A DNA stretch of 64,000 nucleotides from UBA2784 sp964494625 (GTDB lineage Bacteria; Pseudomonadota; Alphaproteobacteria; Micropepsales; Micropepsaceae): NCBI GenBank assembly GCA_964494625.1, contig CAZBRT010000001.1, positions 434,001 to 498,000 on the forward strand, written 5' to 3'. The notes under the pieces are model-generated. The model was not told where the DNA came from and searched no databases. It saw only the letters and a list, made by a program, of their open reading frames with translations. Made by a program: the position numbers and the translations under genes. Within the stretch, counting starts at the first letter, position 1. Each line of letters starts with the position of its first letter. Below, one piece after another: positions 51,142 to 60,925 of the stretch.

Positions 51142-52356
51142 ATGACCCATGTGACGTCACGCGTCCTCATCTACAGCCATGACAGCTTCGGGCTGGGCCA
51201 TCTCCGGCGCTGCCGGGCGATTGCCGAGGCGCTGACAAACGCGCATCCGCATCTTTCAGTCCTGATCCTTTCGGGATCGCCGATCATCGGCTCGTTCAGC
51301 TTTCCGCCCCGTGTCGATTTCGTGCGTGTTCCGGGCGTCATCAAGCTGCAGAACGGCTCCTATGTGCCCTTGAGCCTTGAAATGGGGATCGAGGAGACGA
51401 TCCGCCTGCGCGCGCGGCTGATCGAGGAGGCGGCGCTGGTCTTTGCCCCCGATGTCGTGATCGTGGACAAGGAGCCCCTGGGGCTGCGCGGCGAATTGGC
51501 GATAGCACTGCCAAAGCTCAAGGAGCGCGGCGCGCATCTGGTGCTTGGCCTGCGTGACGTGCTCGACGACATCGAAGCGCTGGATGCCGAATGGCGGCGC
51601 AAGCGCGTGGGGCCAGCGCTTGAAAACCTCTATGACGACATCTGGATCTATGGCGCGCGGGACGTGTTTGATCCGCTCGATGGCCTGGGGCTTTCGCCAT
51701 CGGTGCTCAGCAAGGTGACTTTCACGGGCTATCTGCGTCGCGGCCTGCCGGCACATGATCTGGCGCCGCGTGCCGTGCCGATGCCCGACCATCCTTATCT
51801 TCTTGTCACGACCGGCGGCGGTGGTGACGGAGAGGGCCTGATTGACTGGGTGCTGGCCGCCTATGAACGGGCAAGCGACGCGCTTATGCCCAGCGTGCTG
51901 GTGCTTGGCCCCTTCATGGAGGCCGCCAAGCAGGCGCAGTTCCTTGCACGCGTGCAGGCGCTGCCGAAAGTGTCGGCGCTCGTGTTTGATGCGGAACTTG
52001 AACGTCTGATGGCGCGCGCAGAGGGTGTTGTTGCCATGGGCGGCTACAACACGTTCTGCGAAATCCTTTCCCTCGACCGCAAGGCGGTGATTGTGCCGCG
52101 CGAGCGGCCGCGCCGAGAACAATGGCTGCGCGCGTCCCGGGCGCAGGAACTCCAGCTTGTCCGCATGCTTGAGGATCCCGCCGAGCATGGCAGGCCACGC
52201 GATCCGCAGGCGATGGTTGCAGCCCTTGCCGCCCTGCCCGGCCAGACGCCGCCGTCGCGCCATCTTGATCCTGCGCTGATGGGCGGCTTATCGCGTGTGG
52301 CCGATGATGTGGGTGCGCTCATCAATGCGCGCGCCTCGCGCCGCCTGGCGGGGTGA
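51142..52356 (+). CDS. Predicted glycosyltransferase, GT28/COG4671-like
   Basis: 404 residues, GT-B fold. VLIYSHDSFGLGHLRRCRAIAEAL is the COG4671 opening (FGLGHLRR), where the His-Leu-Arg contacts the donor. HPYLLVTTGGGGDGEG and VVAMGGYNTFCEILSLDRKAVIVPRERPRREQ is the C-terminal donor site. It probably transfers a sugar in envelope glycan synthesis. ATG 51142 is chosen at the start of the first strand. First of a run of six genes (51.1-57.1 kb) with overlapping or near-overlapping ends, diverging from the ABC-like gene. Confidence 0.88.
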   Translation: MTHVTSRVLIYSHDSFGLGHLRRCRAIAEALTNAHPHLSVLILSGSPIIGSFSFPPRVDFVRVPGVIKLQNGSYVPLSLEMGIEETIRLRARLIEEAALVFAPDVVIVDKEPLGLRGELAIALPKLKERGAHLVLGLRDVLDDIEALDAEWRRKRVGPALENLYDDIWIYGARDVFDPLDGLGLSPSVLSKVTFTGYLRRGLPAHDLAPRAVPMPDHPYLLVTTGGGGDGEGLIDWVLAAYERASDALMPSVLVLGPFMEAAKQAQFLARVQALPKVSALVFDAELERLMARAEGVVAMGGYNTFCEILSLDRKAVIVPRERPRREQWLRASRAQELQLVRMLEDPAEHGRPRDPQAMVAALAALPGQTPPSRHLDPALMGGLSRVADDVGALINARASRRLAG

Positions 52357-52432
52357 GTGTGGCAACGACACGCATCCAAAGCTTTGCTCGCCCCGGTGGG
52401 GAGGGGGTAAGGGGTCAAAGAGGCGTCAAGCC

Positions 52433-53665
52433 ATGACCCGACTTCTCGACATTGTGGTCAAAGGCTATCCGCGGCTGTCGGAAACCTTCATCGCGCAGGA
52501 ATTTCTGGGGCTGGAGCAGTCGGGCTTTGCGTTGCGCATCTGGGCGCTGCGCCATCCGACGGACACGCGGCGCCACAGGCTGCACGAGACCATTGCCGCG
52601 AAAATCTTCTATCTGCCGGAATATCTGAAAGACGCGCCGGGCCGTGTGTGGCGCGCGTGGCGAAAGGCGCGCCGCCTTTCAGGCTACAGGGCCGCACGCG
52701 CCGCGTTCCTGCGCGACTTCTCTCATGATCTATCGCCCAACCGGGTACGGCGCTTTGGTCAGGCGCTGGTCCTGGCGGCAGAACTGTCCGAAGACGCGCG
52801 CCTTCTCCATGCGCATTTCATCCATACGCCGGGTTCTGTTGCGCGCTATGCGGCGATGATGCGCGGCCTTCCCTTGTCATTCTCCGCCCATGCGCGCGAC
52901 ATTTTCACGACGCCAAAGCGCGAGCTTGCCGCCAAGATCGCGGATGCGCGCTTTGTCAGCGTGTGTACGGCGGATGGTGCGCGTGCGCTTGGTGAAGCGG
53001 CACCCGATCATGCTGCGCGCATCCATCTCATCCGGCACGGTCTTGAGCTTTCGCGCTTTCCCCTGTTTGCAGGCGCGCGGCCCCCGCGCGATGGCGGGCG
53101 ATCCGATGACCCGGTGCGTATCCTTTCCGTTGGCCGCGTCGTCGAGAAGAAGGGCTTTGACGGTCTTTTGCGCGCACTCGCGCTGTTGCCTGCGTCGCTT
53201 GCTTTCCGGCTGGACCATATTGGTGGCGGCGAAGGCGTGGCTGCGCTGAAGGCGCAAGCTGCCGGCATCGGGCTTTCCGGGCGCATCCACTTCCATGGCG
53301 CGCAGACATCCGATCAGGTGATTGGGGCGATGCGGGCCGCGGACATCTTTGTCCTCTTTGCCCGCGTGGCGCGCGATGGCGACCGCGACGGCATTCCCAA
53401 TGTGATTGTCGAAGCGGCGTCACAGGGGCTCGCCATTGCCGCCACGCGCGTCGGCGGCATTCCCGAAGCCGTGCGTCATGGCGAGACCGGGCTTCTGGTG
53501 GCAGAAGGCGACGAGGCGGGCTTTGCCGATGCGATGGCGCAGCTCATTCGCGAGCCAAAGCTGCGCCAGCGTCTGGGCGACCAAGCGCGCGCGGCGGTGC
53601 CGCAGGAATTCTCGTTTGCGGCCGGGCTTGCGCGCCTTGTCGCCCTCTTCGAGGCGGCACCATGA
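52433..53665 (+). CDS. Glycosyltransferase family 4
   Basis: 410 residues, GT-B fold. VVKGYPRLSETFIAQEFLGLEQSG is a common opening of colanic-acid and exopolysaccharide GT4 proteins. The C-terminal half has ILSVGRVVEKKGFDGLLRAL (donor domain start) and DGIPNVIVEAASQGLAIAATRVGGIPE, the E-x7-E-like catalytic block. Gap to the preceding gene is 76 bases with a CCCCGGTGGGG hairpin. ATGA overlap with the next gene follows. Sugar and acceptor are unknown. Confidence 0.92.
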   Translation: MTRLLDIVVKGYPRLSETFIAQEFLGLEQSGFALRIWALRHPTDTRRHRLHETIAAKIFYLPEYLKDAPGRVWRAWRKARRLSGYRAARAAFLRDFSHDLSPNRVRRFGQALVLAAELSEDARLLHAHFIHTPGSVARYAAMMRGLPLSFSAHARDIFTTPKRELAAKIADARFVSVCTADGARALGEAAPDHAARIHLIRHGLELSRFPLFAGARPPRDGGRSDDPVRILSVGRVVEKKGFDGLLRALALLPASLAFRLDHIGGGEGVAALKAQAAGIGLSGRIHFHGAQTSDQVIGAMRAADIFVLFARVARDGDRDGIPNVIVEAASQGLAIAATRVGGIPEAVRHGETGLLVAEGDEAGFADAMAQLIREPKLRQRLGDQARAAVPQEFSFAAGLARLVALFEAAP

Positions 53666-54801
53666 ATGTGCCGCTTCTCTTTTATGCGCCGATGAAGGCG
53701 CCAGGGACGTTTCCGCCATCAGGCGACACGCATCTGGCCGCGCTTCTGGTTGATGCCTTGACGATGGCAGGGTTTTCGCCTGCGCTTGCCTCAACACTTG
53801 CAACCTATGACGGCAAGGGCGACGCCGCCGTGTTCGCGCAGCATCAGGCACAAGCCGATGCCGAAATCGCGCGCCTTGCTGCGGATGCGGATGCAGGCAA
53901 GGCGCGGCTCTTCTTCACCTATCATTGCTACCACAAGGCACCTGATCTTGTGGGTCCGCGCGTGGCTTCCCTGCTTGGCATTCCCTATGTGATTGCCGAG
54001 GGGTCGCGCGCGCGCAAGCAGGAACATGGTCCGTGGGCGCAAGGGTTTCATGCGGCGGATGCAGCGTTTGGCGCGGCTGCACTTGTTCTTGCGATGACCG
54101 AACGCGACCGGCTTGGCCTTGAAACAATGCCGGGCTTGCGGGTTGCGCTGCTTTCGCCCTTCATCCGCGCCTCGCGGTTTGCGGTTGATGATGCGGTGCG
54201 GGCGCGCCACCGGGCGGCATGGCGTGCGCGGCTTGGTCTTGCGCCCGCGACAAGAATCCTTCTGGCGGCGGCGATGATGCGTCCAGGCAAGAAGGAAGCA
54301 GGCTTTGATGATCTTGCCGCGATCATGGCCAAGCTGGATGCGACGCAAGCGCGCGATGCGGTGCTGGTGCTTGCGGGCAATGGCGGGGCGGAGGCGCGCA
54401 TCCGCGCTTTGATGGCGCCCTTTGGCGCACGCGTGCACTTCGCGGGACTGATCGCGCCGGACGCGATGCCTTCGCTTTATGCGGCGTCCGATCTCAATGT
54501 CTGGCCGGGACGCAAGGAAGCGTTTGGGCTTTCCTATCTTGAGGCTGCTGCGGCCGGTCTCCCATCGATTGCCTTTGATCAGGCGGGTGTGGGTGCGGTC
54601 GTGAAAGATGGCGTGACAGGTGTTCTGGTGCCGCCCTTCGATCATGCAGCCTTTGCGGGTGCGATCACGCGGCTTCTTTCCGGTGCCGCCCGGCTTGATG
54701 ACATGGCACGGCGCGGTGTTGCGCATGTGCGGCACGTGCACGACATCGCGGCAGCAGCTAAGCTGCTTGGCGCGCTGCTTTTGCCGATGGTGCGCGCATG
54801 A
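53662..54801 (+). CDS. Glycosyltransferase family 4, second copy
   Basis: 379 residues, GT-B fold. The N-terminal part has PLLFYAPMKAPGTFPPSGDTHLAALLVDAL, then YHCYHKAPDLVGPRVASLLG. The donor domain has ILLAAAMMRPGKKEAGFDDL and SDLNVWPGRKEAFGLSYLEAAAAGLPSIA, with E-x7-E. ATG 53662 overlaps the stop of the preceding GT4 gene, and its stop overlaps the phosphatase start (ATGA), so it is coupled on both sides. Divergent in sequence from the preceding GT4 protein. Confidence 0.92.
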   Translation: MNVPLLFYAPMKAPGTFPPSGDTHLAALLVDALTMAGFSPALASTLATYDGKGDAAVFAQHQAQADAEIARLAADADAGKARLFFTYHCYHKAPDLVGPRVASLLGIPYVIAEGSRARKQEHGPWAQGFHAADAAFGAAALVLAMTERDRLGLETMPGLRVALLSPFIRASRFAVDDAVRARHRAAWRARLGLAPATRILLAAAMMRPGKKEAGFDDLAAIMAKLDATQARDAVLVLAGNGGAEARIRALMAPFGARVHFAGLIAPDAMPSLYAASDLNVWPGRKEAFGLSYLEAAAAGLPSIAFDQAGVGAVVKDGVTGVLVPPFDHAAFAGAITRLLSGAARLDDMARRGVAHVRHVHDIAAAAKLLGALLLPMVRA

Positions 54802-55400
54802 CGCTCATCGCCTTTCTGCGGCACGGGCCGACAGCATGGAATGTCGAGAACCGCATCCAGGGCCGCGAGGATGTTCCGCTGAGTGATGCGGGACGGCATC
54901 TGATGGAGGGGTTCCGCCTGCCCGCGCCCTTTGATGCGGCGCGCTGCCTTGTGTCACCGCTTGATCGCGCGCGCGCAACGGCGCTCTGCGTCAAGGCATC
55001 GACACCGCATGTGGTTGAGCCCCGGCTGATCGAGATGGATTGGGGCGCCTTCAGTGGTCAATCGGTTGAGGCGCTGCGCGCGTCCCTTGGCGACGCATTC
55101 CTTGCCAATGAGGCGCGCGGTCTTGATTTCAGGCCTGCGGGTGGCGAAACCCCGCGCGAGGTTCAGGTGCGGCTTGGCCACCTTGCCCGCGAGATCGCAC
55201 AAATTGATGCACCGCATCTTGCCATCACGCACAAGGGCGTCATCCGGGCTGCGCTCGCCATGGGAACGGGCTGGGACATGAAGGGCCGCGCACCGGTCCG
55301 GCTGCAATGGCAGGCGCTCCATGTGTTCCGTGCGCTGCGCGATGGCAGCTTCCTGCTTCAGGAAGCCAATGTGCCGCTTCTGCCGGCAGGTGCGCGATGA
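54798..55400 (+). CDS. Histidine phosphatase (phosphoglycerate mutase superfamily)
   Basis: 200 residues. The phospho-His is in IAFLRHGPTAWNVENRIQGREDVPLSDAG (RHG motif, residue 8), with the second Arg in SPLDRARATA, the Glu in EMDWGAFSGQ, and the second His in LAITHKGVIRAAL. Intact catalytic set. Within a glycosyltransferase run it may dephosphorylate a sugar phosphate or lipid phosphate rather than a glycolytic substrate; the substrate is not predictable. It overlaps both neighbours by four bases (ATGA at each end). Confidence 0.93.
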   Translation: MTLIAFLRHGPTAWNVENRIQGREDVPLSDAGRHLMEGFRLPAPFDAARCLVSPLDRARATALCVKASTPHVVEPRLIEMDWGAFSGQSVEALRASLGDAFLANEARGLDFRPAGGETPREVQVRLGHLAREIAQIDAPHLAITHKGVIRAALAMGTGWDMKGRAPVRLQWQALHVFRALRDGSFLLQEANVPLLPAGAR

Positions 55401-56575
55401 CGGCGCGCCGCATCCTTTTCCATGTGAACCATCTTTGGGGACAGGGTCATTTCGTGCGCGTCCATGCGATTGCGCGGGAAGTGGCGGCCCATGGCAGCCA
55501 TGCCACGATCATGAATGGGGGTGCTGCCGTCCTGCGCGAAGGGGGCCTGCGTCTTGCGGTCATCCAGATGCCGGCGATCAGCTCCAAGGATGACCGATAC
55601 ACAGAGCTTGTGGACGAGGATGGCGCCAGGCTTGGCGATGATTTCCGCGCCATGCGGAAAGAACTGGCGTTGTCGATCCTCGAAAGCCAGCGCCCCGATC
55701 TTCTGGTGACGGAGACTTTTCCGTTCGGGCGGCGCAAGCTTCAATTCGAGCTTGATCCCCTGGTTGCAGCGGCACAGACCATGGGCATCCCCGTCTTCTC
55801 GTCCGTGCGCGACATTGTCACTTGTCCCGACGACAAACGAGTCGATGAGGCGCATGCGCGGCTGGCCAACCGGTTTGCGGGCGTCCTGGTGCATGGCGAT
55901 CCGCGCATCACCACGCTCAAGGACAGCTGGCCGCGTGCGGGGGAAATCGCTCCCGCCGTCATTGATACGGGCTATGTCACTGACGGAAGCATCGGGCCAC
56001 CACCGGCCGCAGAAAGTCGGCGCGGCATCATTGTTTCGGCGGGAGCAGGCGCTTCGGGCGAGGCCGTGCTGCGCGCGGCCGCCGATGCGCGGATTGCGGG
56101 CGTCCGGGCCGATGTGCCGTGGCTCTTTGTAACCGGGCCCCGCGCGCGTCCAGGACTTGAGACCGATCTTGCGGCAAAACTTGCGAGAGCCGACGGGCAC
56201 AGTGTAACCATTTTGCGGGAACTCAATCCCTTGGGTCCGGCCATCCACAAGGCGCTGCTTTCCATCGGGCGCGGAGGATACAATACGGTGATCGAGGCAG
56301 TTGCAGCAGGCACGCGCATGGCGATCGTTCCCCATGTCCGGCCCGGCGAAGACGAGCAATCGGTGCGGGCGCAGGCCTTCGCGGATCGCGGCCTTGTCGC
56401 GCTTGCCGATCATGTTGCCATCGAATCCGGCGACAGGCAGGCAGCATGTGATGCCATGATCGCCGCCATCATGCGCGCCTTCGCCATGGCGCCGCCCGAC
56501 GCGTCGCGGGTGAATGCGAATGGTGCGGCGGCCAGCGCGCGCCTTCTTGTTGCGGCGGCAGGAGGTACGGCCTGA
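55397..56575 (+). CDS. Predicted glycosyltransferase, GT28/COG4671-like, second copy
   Basis: 392 residues, GT-B fold. ILFHVNHLWGQGHFVRVHAIAREVAAHG resembles the FGLGHLRR loop of the gene at 51142 (GQGHFVR). The donor site is in SIGRGGYNTVIEAVAAGTRMAIVPHVRPGEDEQ, with GRGGYNT in place of AMGGYNT. It is therefore a distant second copy of the same kind of transferase. It overlaps the phosphatase by four bases and shares one base with the start of the next gene. Confidence 0.88.
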   Translation: MTARRILFHVNHLWGQGHFVRVHAIAREVAAHGSHATIMNGGAAVLREGGLRLAVIQMPAISSKDDRYTELVDEDGARLGDDFRAMRKELALSILESQRPDLLVTETFPFGRRKLQFELDPLVAAAQTMGIPVFSSVRDIVTCPDDKRVDEAHARLANRFAGVLVHGDPRITTLKDSWPRAGEIAPAVIDTGYVTDGSIGPPPAAESRRGIIVSAGAGASGEAVLRAAADARIAGVRADVPWLFVTGPRARPGLETDLAAKLARADGHSVTILRELNPLGPAIHKALLSIGRGGYNTVIEAVAAGTRMAIVPHVRPGEDEQSVRAQAFADRGLVALADHVAIESGDRQAACDAMIAAIMRAFAMAPPDASRVNANGAAASARLLVAAAGGTA

Positions 56576-57108
56576 TGCCCTTCACCAACGCCCTCTTCTA
56601 TCCGCGCGACCGCCTGCATGAAGATTTCATCAAGGCAGGGATCGGACTTCTGATTGCCGTTTTTCTTGTCGCGGTCGTTCCCGCTTCGCCCGTGGCGATT
56701 GGTCTTGCAGCGCTATCGGCTGGTGCGGGTCTTTGGCTGGGCCGCGAAGCCCTGCGCCGCCGCTACATGCTGATGCGCGTCGATTCAAAGAGCGTGCATG
56801 CCGTTATCAAGGCGCCTGCCATCGTCATGCTGATGTTCCGCCGCGAAGTCGCCATCGCCTGGGATGACCTGGCGCTCCTCAAGCTGCGTTGGTTTGCCAC
56901 GCGACGTGACCGCTCACAGGGCTTCTTTGAGCTGACATTGCGGGCACGCGCGGCGGGGCGCAGCACCAGGCTCGTGGTCGATGACCGGCTCAATGATTTT
57001 CCGCGCTTGCTGGCGGAAGCGCGCGATGCCGCGCGGCGCAACGGGCTCATGCTCGACGAGGCGACAGTCCACAATCTTGCGGGTGTGCCGGTGTCGGCCA
57101 ATGGCTGA
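56575..57108 (+). CDS. Unknown two-helix membrane protein
   Basis: 177 residues. One hydrophobic hairpin or two adjacent helices at about residues 20-56 (KAGIGLLIAVFLVAVVPASPVAIGLAALSAGAGLWLG), then a soluble beta/alpha part with basic patches (RRRYMLMRVDSKSVHAVI, LKLRWFATRRDRSQG) resembling a PH-like small membrane protein, but I do not assign a family. Start TGATG overlap with the preceding glycosyltransferase gene, so it belongs to the glycan run; it might position the enzymes on the membrane. Confidence 0.78.
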   Translation: MPFTNALFYPRDRLHEDFIKAGIGLLIAVFLVAVVPASPVAIGLAALSAGAGLWLGREALRRRYMLMRVDSKSVHAVIKAPAIVMLMFRREVAIAWDDLALLKLRWFATRRDRSQGFFELTLRARAAGRSTRLVVDDRLNDFPRLLAEARDAARRNGLMLDEATVHNLAGVPVSANG

Positions 57109-57118
57109 GGCGCGCACC

Positions 57119-58924
57119 ATGACGCCAGCAACACGAGGGACGCCGTCGCGCGCGCTTCTGGAGATCAGCAATCTTGGCGTGACCTTTGATTCCGAGCGCG
57201 GGCGGATCGCTGCACTTTCCGGCGTGTCGTTCAGCGTGCCGCAGGGCAAGACGGTTGCGCTAGTCGGGGAATCCGGGTCGGGCAAGTCAGCGTTGGCGCA
57301 GGCAGTGATGGGCCTTTTGCCGCGCAACGGGCGGATCAGTTCGGGCGCCATCCGCTTTACCGATCCGAAAACCGGCGTCACGACCGACCTTGCCCGGCTT
57401 GATCCTGCTGCGCCCGCATACCGGCGCATCCGCGGACAGGCGATCTCGCTCGTATTCCAGGAGCCGATGTCGGCGTTCTCGCCGCTTCACACGGTCGGCT
57501 CGCAGATTGCCGATACGCTCAATGCCCATGGGGTTTCAGGCTCGCTCGCGCGCACGACCACGATGGCGATGCTCCAATTGGTCGGCATTCCTGATCCTGC
57601 GCGCGCGATTGACCTTTACCCGTTTGAATTGTCGGGCGGGTTGCGCCAGCGCGCGATGATTGCCGCTGCACTGGTCGCGCGGCCACCGCTGGTCATCGCG
57701 GATGAGCCAACAACGGCGCTCGATGTCACGATCCAGGCCCAGGTGCTTGATCTTCTCAAGACGCTCAAGGCCGAGCTTGGGTTGTCGCTCCTGCTCATCA
57801 CCCATGATCTCGGGGTCGTTGCCCAGCTCGCGGATGCGGTTGCCGTGCTCTATCGCGGCCGGCTGGTTGAAGCAGGCCCCGTGGCTGAAATTTTCGCGCG
57901 CGGCCGGCATCCCTATTTCCGGGCATTGCACCAAGCAGTGCCGCGCGTCGGCGGGGCCGTAGCGGTTGCACCACCCGCCGACGACGCACGGCCGATGATC
58001 GTGTTCGAGAAAGTGGGCAAGCGTTTTGACGCCAGACGCGCCGGCGGTGAGGCGACCGCTGCCCTCTCCGGTGTCAGCTTCACGGTCAACGAAGGCGAGT
58101 GCTTCGGCCTTGTGGGCGAATCCGGGTCAGGCAAGTCAACAGCGGCCAAGGCGATCCTGCGCGCGATCGTGCCGGATCAGGGCCAGGTCCTGGTGCGTGA
58201 CGCCTCCGGCGGTCTTGCCGATGTCGCCGCCTTGTCGGGAGCAGCACTCAAGGCGCATCGCGCGCGGGTGCAATATGTGTTTCAGGACCCCTATGCCGCG
58301 CTCAATCCGCGCCTCAGCGTTCTGGAGACTGTTACCGAACCCATGATCATCCATGGGCGCGGCACGGCAGCCGAACAGCAGGCACGTGCGGTGCAGCTGA
58401 TGGCCGATGTGGGCCTTGATGCAACCGCACTGGAGCGCTATCCGCACGCCTTCTCGGGCGGGCAACGCCAGCGCATCGGCATTGCGCGTGCGTTGGCGCT
58501 TGATCCAAAGGTCCTGGTGCTGGACGAACCGACGAGCGCGCTGGACGTGTCGGTGCAGGCGCAGGTGCTTGACCTCCTCAACCGTCTCAAACGCGAGCGC
58601 GGGCTGACTTATGTTTTCATCAGCCATAATCTGGCTGTCGTCGAGAATGTGGCCAGCCGGGTTGCCGTCATGTGCCGGGGTCGTGTGGTTGAAATCGCGC
58701 CGTCGGCCACGCTTTTCCGTGATCCGCGTCACCCGTACACACGCGCGCTCATGGCTGCGATTCCGGAGCCCGACCCGTCGCGGCGGCTTGATCTTGCACT
58801 CCTGATGGACGGACGGGCCTCTGATCCCGCACAATGGCCCAAGGGATTTGCGCTTGCCGAGGGTGAGACCGGGCGGCTTGAGCGTGTGGCCGCCGGCCAT
58901 GATGTATTGATGGCGGCAGCGTAA
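57119..58924 (+). CDS. Peptide-type ABC importer, fused double ATPase
   Basis: Fused pair of nucleotide-binding domains, as in YejF/GsiA. About 601 residues. NBD1 has GESGSGKSALAQAVMG and signature LSGGLRQRAMIAAAL with Walker B LVIADEPTTALD. NBD2 has GESGSGKSTAAKAILR, FSGGQRQRIGIARALALD and LVLDEPTSALD. The connecting segment has the oligopeptide-transporter RHPYFRALHQAVP. The start chosen is ATG 57119, which has GAGG at good spacing; ATG 57101 would overlap the previous gene by eight bases. Energises the two permeases downstream. Confidence 0.96.
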   Translation: MTPATRGTPSRALLEISNLGVTFDSERGRIAALSGVSFSVPQGKTVALVGESGSGKSALAQAVMGLLPRNGRISSGAIRFTDPKTGVTTDLARLDPAAPAYRRIRGQAISLVFQEPMSAFSPLHTVGSQIADTLNAHGVSGSLARTTTMAMLQLVGIPDPARAIDLYPFELSGGLRQRAMIAAALVARPPLVIADEPTTALDVTIQAQVLDLLKTLKAELGLSLLLITHDLGVVAQLADAVAVLYRGRLVEAGPVAEIFARGRHPYFRALHQAVPRVGGAVAVAPPADDARPMIVFEKVGKRFDARRAGGEATAALSGVSFTVNEGECFGLVGESGSGKSTAAKAILRAIVPDQGQVLVRDASGGLADVAALSGAALKAHRARVQYVFQDPYAALNPRLSVLETVTEPMIIHGRGTAAEQQARAVQLMADVGLDATALERYPHAFSGGQRQRIGIARALALDPKVLVLDEPTSALDVSVQAQVLDLLNRLKRERGLTYVFISHNLAVVENVASRVAVMCRGRVVEIAPSATLFRDPRHPYTRALMAAIPEPDPSRRLDLALLMDGRASDPAQWPKGFALAEGETGRLERVAAGHDVLMAAA

Positions 58925-58954
58925 GATGCCGCCGGATTTTTGCGGGGAATAGGC

Positions 58955-60910
58955 ATGACCGACAGGGATGACCGAGACATCAACCGCCCCTTGCGGCGCG
59001 GCCTGCGTCCGGCAACCGTCCTTGTCACGCTGGCTGTCATTTTCGGCATCGGCTTTCTCCTGTTCGGTGGCCCGGCGCCGGAACAGGGCAAGGCCCCCGA
59101 TTCCGCACCTGTCATCGTCAGCGCGCCTGTGCCCATTGCCGAACTTGGGGTCGGGCCATCGGGTATCGGCCGGGGTTCAGGTGTGGGACAGTTGCGTGAA
59201 ACCGGAACACCGGGCGGCACGCTCCACATCCTGCTGCCGCGCGAGAAGGACATCCGCCTTCTCAATGTGTGGGGATATGCGCGGCTTGTCGGCTACAATG
59301 AGCGGCTGGAGCTTCAGCCCGATATTCTCGAGCGCATCGACGTGACGGAGGGGCGCATCTTCGACATGACCCTGCGCGAGGGGCATCAATGGTCCGATGG
59401 TGCGCCGTTCACCACCGAAGATTTCCGCTATTTCTGGGAAGACATCGCGAATAATCCGGATCTTTCGCCGTCGGGTCCGCCCGATGAATTGCTCAATGAC
59501 GGCGAGGCCCCGCAGGTCGAGATCCTTGATGCGCGCCATGTGCGCTACACATGGACCTACCCCAATCCGCGGTTCCTGTTCCTTCTGGCGCAGGCGCGCG
59601 AGCCCTATATCTACCGGCCCGCGCATTATCTGAAGCAGTTCCATGCGCGCCACGGCGATGCAGCCGCCATCGCCGCGATGGTCGAGACGGAAAAACTCTC
59701 GTCATGGGCGGCGCTGCATAACCGGCGCGACTCCATGTATGACAACGACAATCCGGCGCTGCCCACGCTGCAGCCATGGATGATTGAAACCGCCATGCCC
59801 GCGCAACGGCTGGTGTTGAAGCGCAATCCCTTCTTCCATCGCCGCGATGACGCGGGCCAGCGCCTACCCTATCTCGACGAGATAGTGGCAACGATTGCCG
59901 AACCCAGCCTTATCCCCGCCAAGACGGCAGCGGGAGAATCCATGCTGCAGGCGCGCGGGCTCGGCTTTGGCGACATCACCGCGCTCAAGAGTGCAGAGGG
60001 GCGCGGCAATTACCGCACGCTTCTTTGGCGGATCACCAAGGGCTCGCAGGTTGCCCTCTATCCCAACCTCAATACGGGTGATCCGGTGTGGCGGGCGCTT
60101 CTGCGGGATGCGCGGTTCCGCATCGCGCTGTCGCTCGGCATCGACCGGGGTGACATCAACCGCACGCTCTATTTCGGGCTCGGGATCGAAGGCAATAACG
60201 GCGTGCTGCCGGAAAGCCCGCTGCATGATCCGCAGATCATGACGCGCAACGCCACCTTCGACCTTGCGCGCGCCAATGAACTTCTGGACGAGCTTGAGCT
60301 TTTCCGCGGGTCGGACGGCATCCGCCTTCTGCCCGACGGGCGTGTGGCTGAGATCGTCGTCGAGACGGCGGGCGAGAATGCGGAAGAGCCCCAGATCCTT
60401 GAACTCATTTCCAAGACATGGGGCATGCTGGGCATCAAGCTCATCATCAAGCCCTATGAACGCAGTGTCCTGCGCAACCGCGTCTATGCGGGCGAAACCG
60501 TGATGAGCGTGTGGTCGGGCTGGAACAATGGCGTGCCCAATGCGGCGATGAGCCCCGCGGAACTTGCCCCCACCGCGCAGGATGTCCTGTGCTGGCCGCA
60601 ATGGGGCCAGTATTTCGAGACGCGCGGCGCTTCGGGCGTGGCGCCGGACCTTCCGGAGGCGCAGGCGCTGCTTGAGCTTTTCGGCGCATGGAGTGCCGCG
60701 CAGGATGACAATACGCGTGCTGCCATCTGGAAGCAGATGCTGGCGATGCATGCGGAAATGCAGTTCACCATCGGCACAGTCGCAGGTGTGAGCCAACCCG
60801 TTGTCGTGTCGAACCTTTTGCGAAACGTTCCCGAGAACGGCATTTTCGGCTGGGATCCGGGCGCGCAGTTCGGCATCTACCGCATGGACCTTTTCTTCCT
60901 GCAACGCTGA
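58955..60910 (+). CDS. Peptide/opine-type ABC extracellular solute-binding protein, anchored
   Basis: 651 residues, SBP family 5 (DppA/OppA). Instead of a cleaved signal it has an uncleaved anchor at about residues 22-41 (ATVLVTLAVIFGIGFLLFGG) after a basic, Arg-rich N-terminus. Domain features: GGTLHILLPREKDIRLLNVWGYARLVGYNERLEL, LREGHQWSDGAPFTTEDFRYFWEDI, ALSLGIDRGDINRTLYFGLG, and WPQWGQYFETRG near the end. Binds an oligopeptide or similar amino-acid-derived compound in the periplasm. Lies 30 bases after the ATPase gene and 15 before the first permease. Confidence 0.93.
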   Translation: MTDRDDRDINRPLRRGLRPATVLVTLAVIFGIGFLLFGGPAPEQGKAPDSAPVIVSAPVPIAELGVGPSGIGRGSGVGQLRETGTPGGTLHILLPREKDIRLLNVWGYARLVGYNERLELQPDILERIDVTEGRIFDMTLREGHQWSDGAPFTTEDFRYFWEDIANNPDLSPSGPPDELLNDGEAPQVEILDARHVRYTWTYPNPRFLFLLAQAREPYIYRPAHYLKQFHARHGDAAAIAAMVETEKLSSWAALHNRRDSMYDNDNPALPTLQPWMIETAMPAQRLVLKRNPFFHRRDDAGQRLPYLDEIVATIAEPSLIPAKTAAGESMLQARGLGFGDITALKSAEGRGNYRTLLWRITKGSQVALYPNLNTGDPVWRALLRDARFRIALSLGIDRGDINRTLYFGLGIEGNNGVLPESPLHDPQIMTRNATFDLARANELLDELELFRGSDGIRLLPDGRVAEIVVETAGENAEEPQILELISKTWGMLGIKLIIKPYERSVLRNRVYAGETVMSVWSGWNNGVPNAAMSPAELAPTAQDVLCWPQWGQYFETRGASGVAPDLPEAQALLELFGAWSAAQDDNTRAAIWKQMLAMHAEMQFTIGTVAGVSQPVVVSNLLRNVPENGIFGWDPGAQFGIYRMDLFFLQR

Positions 60911-60925
60911 AGGTCTTACGCCCCC

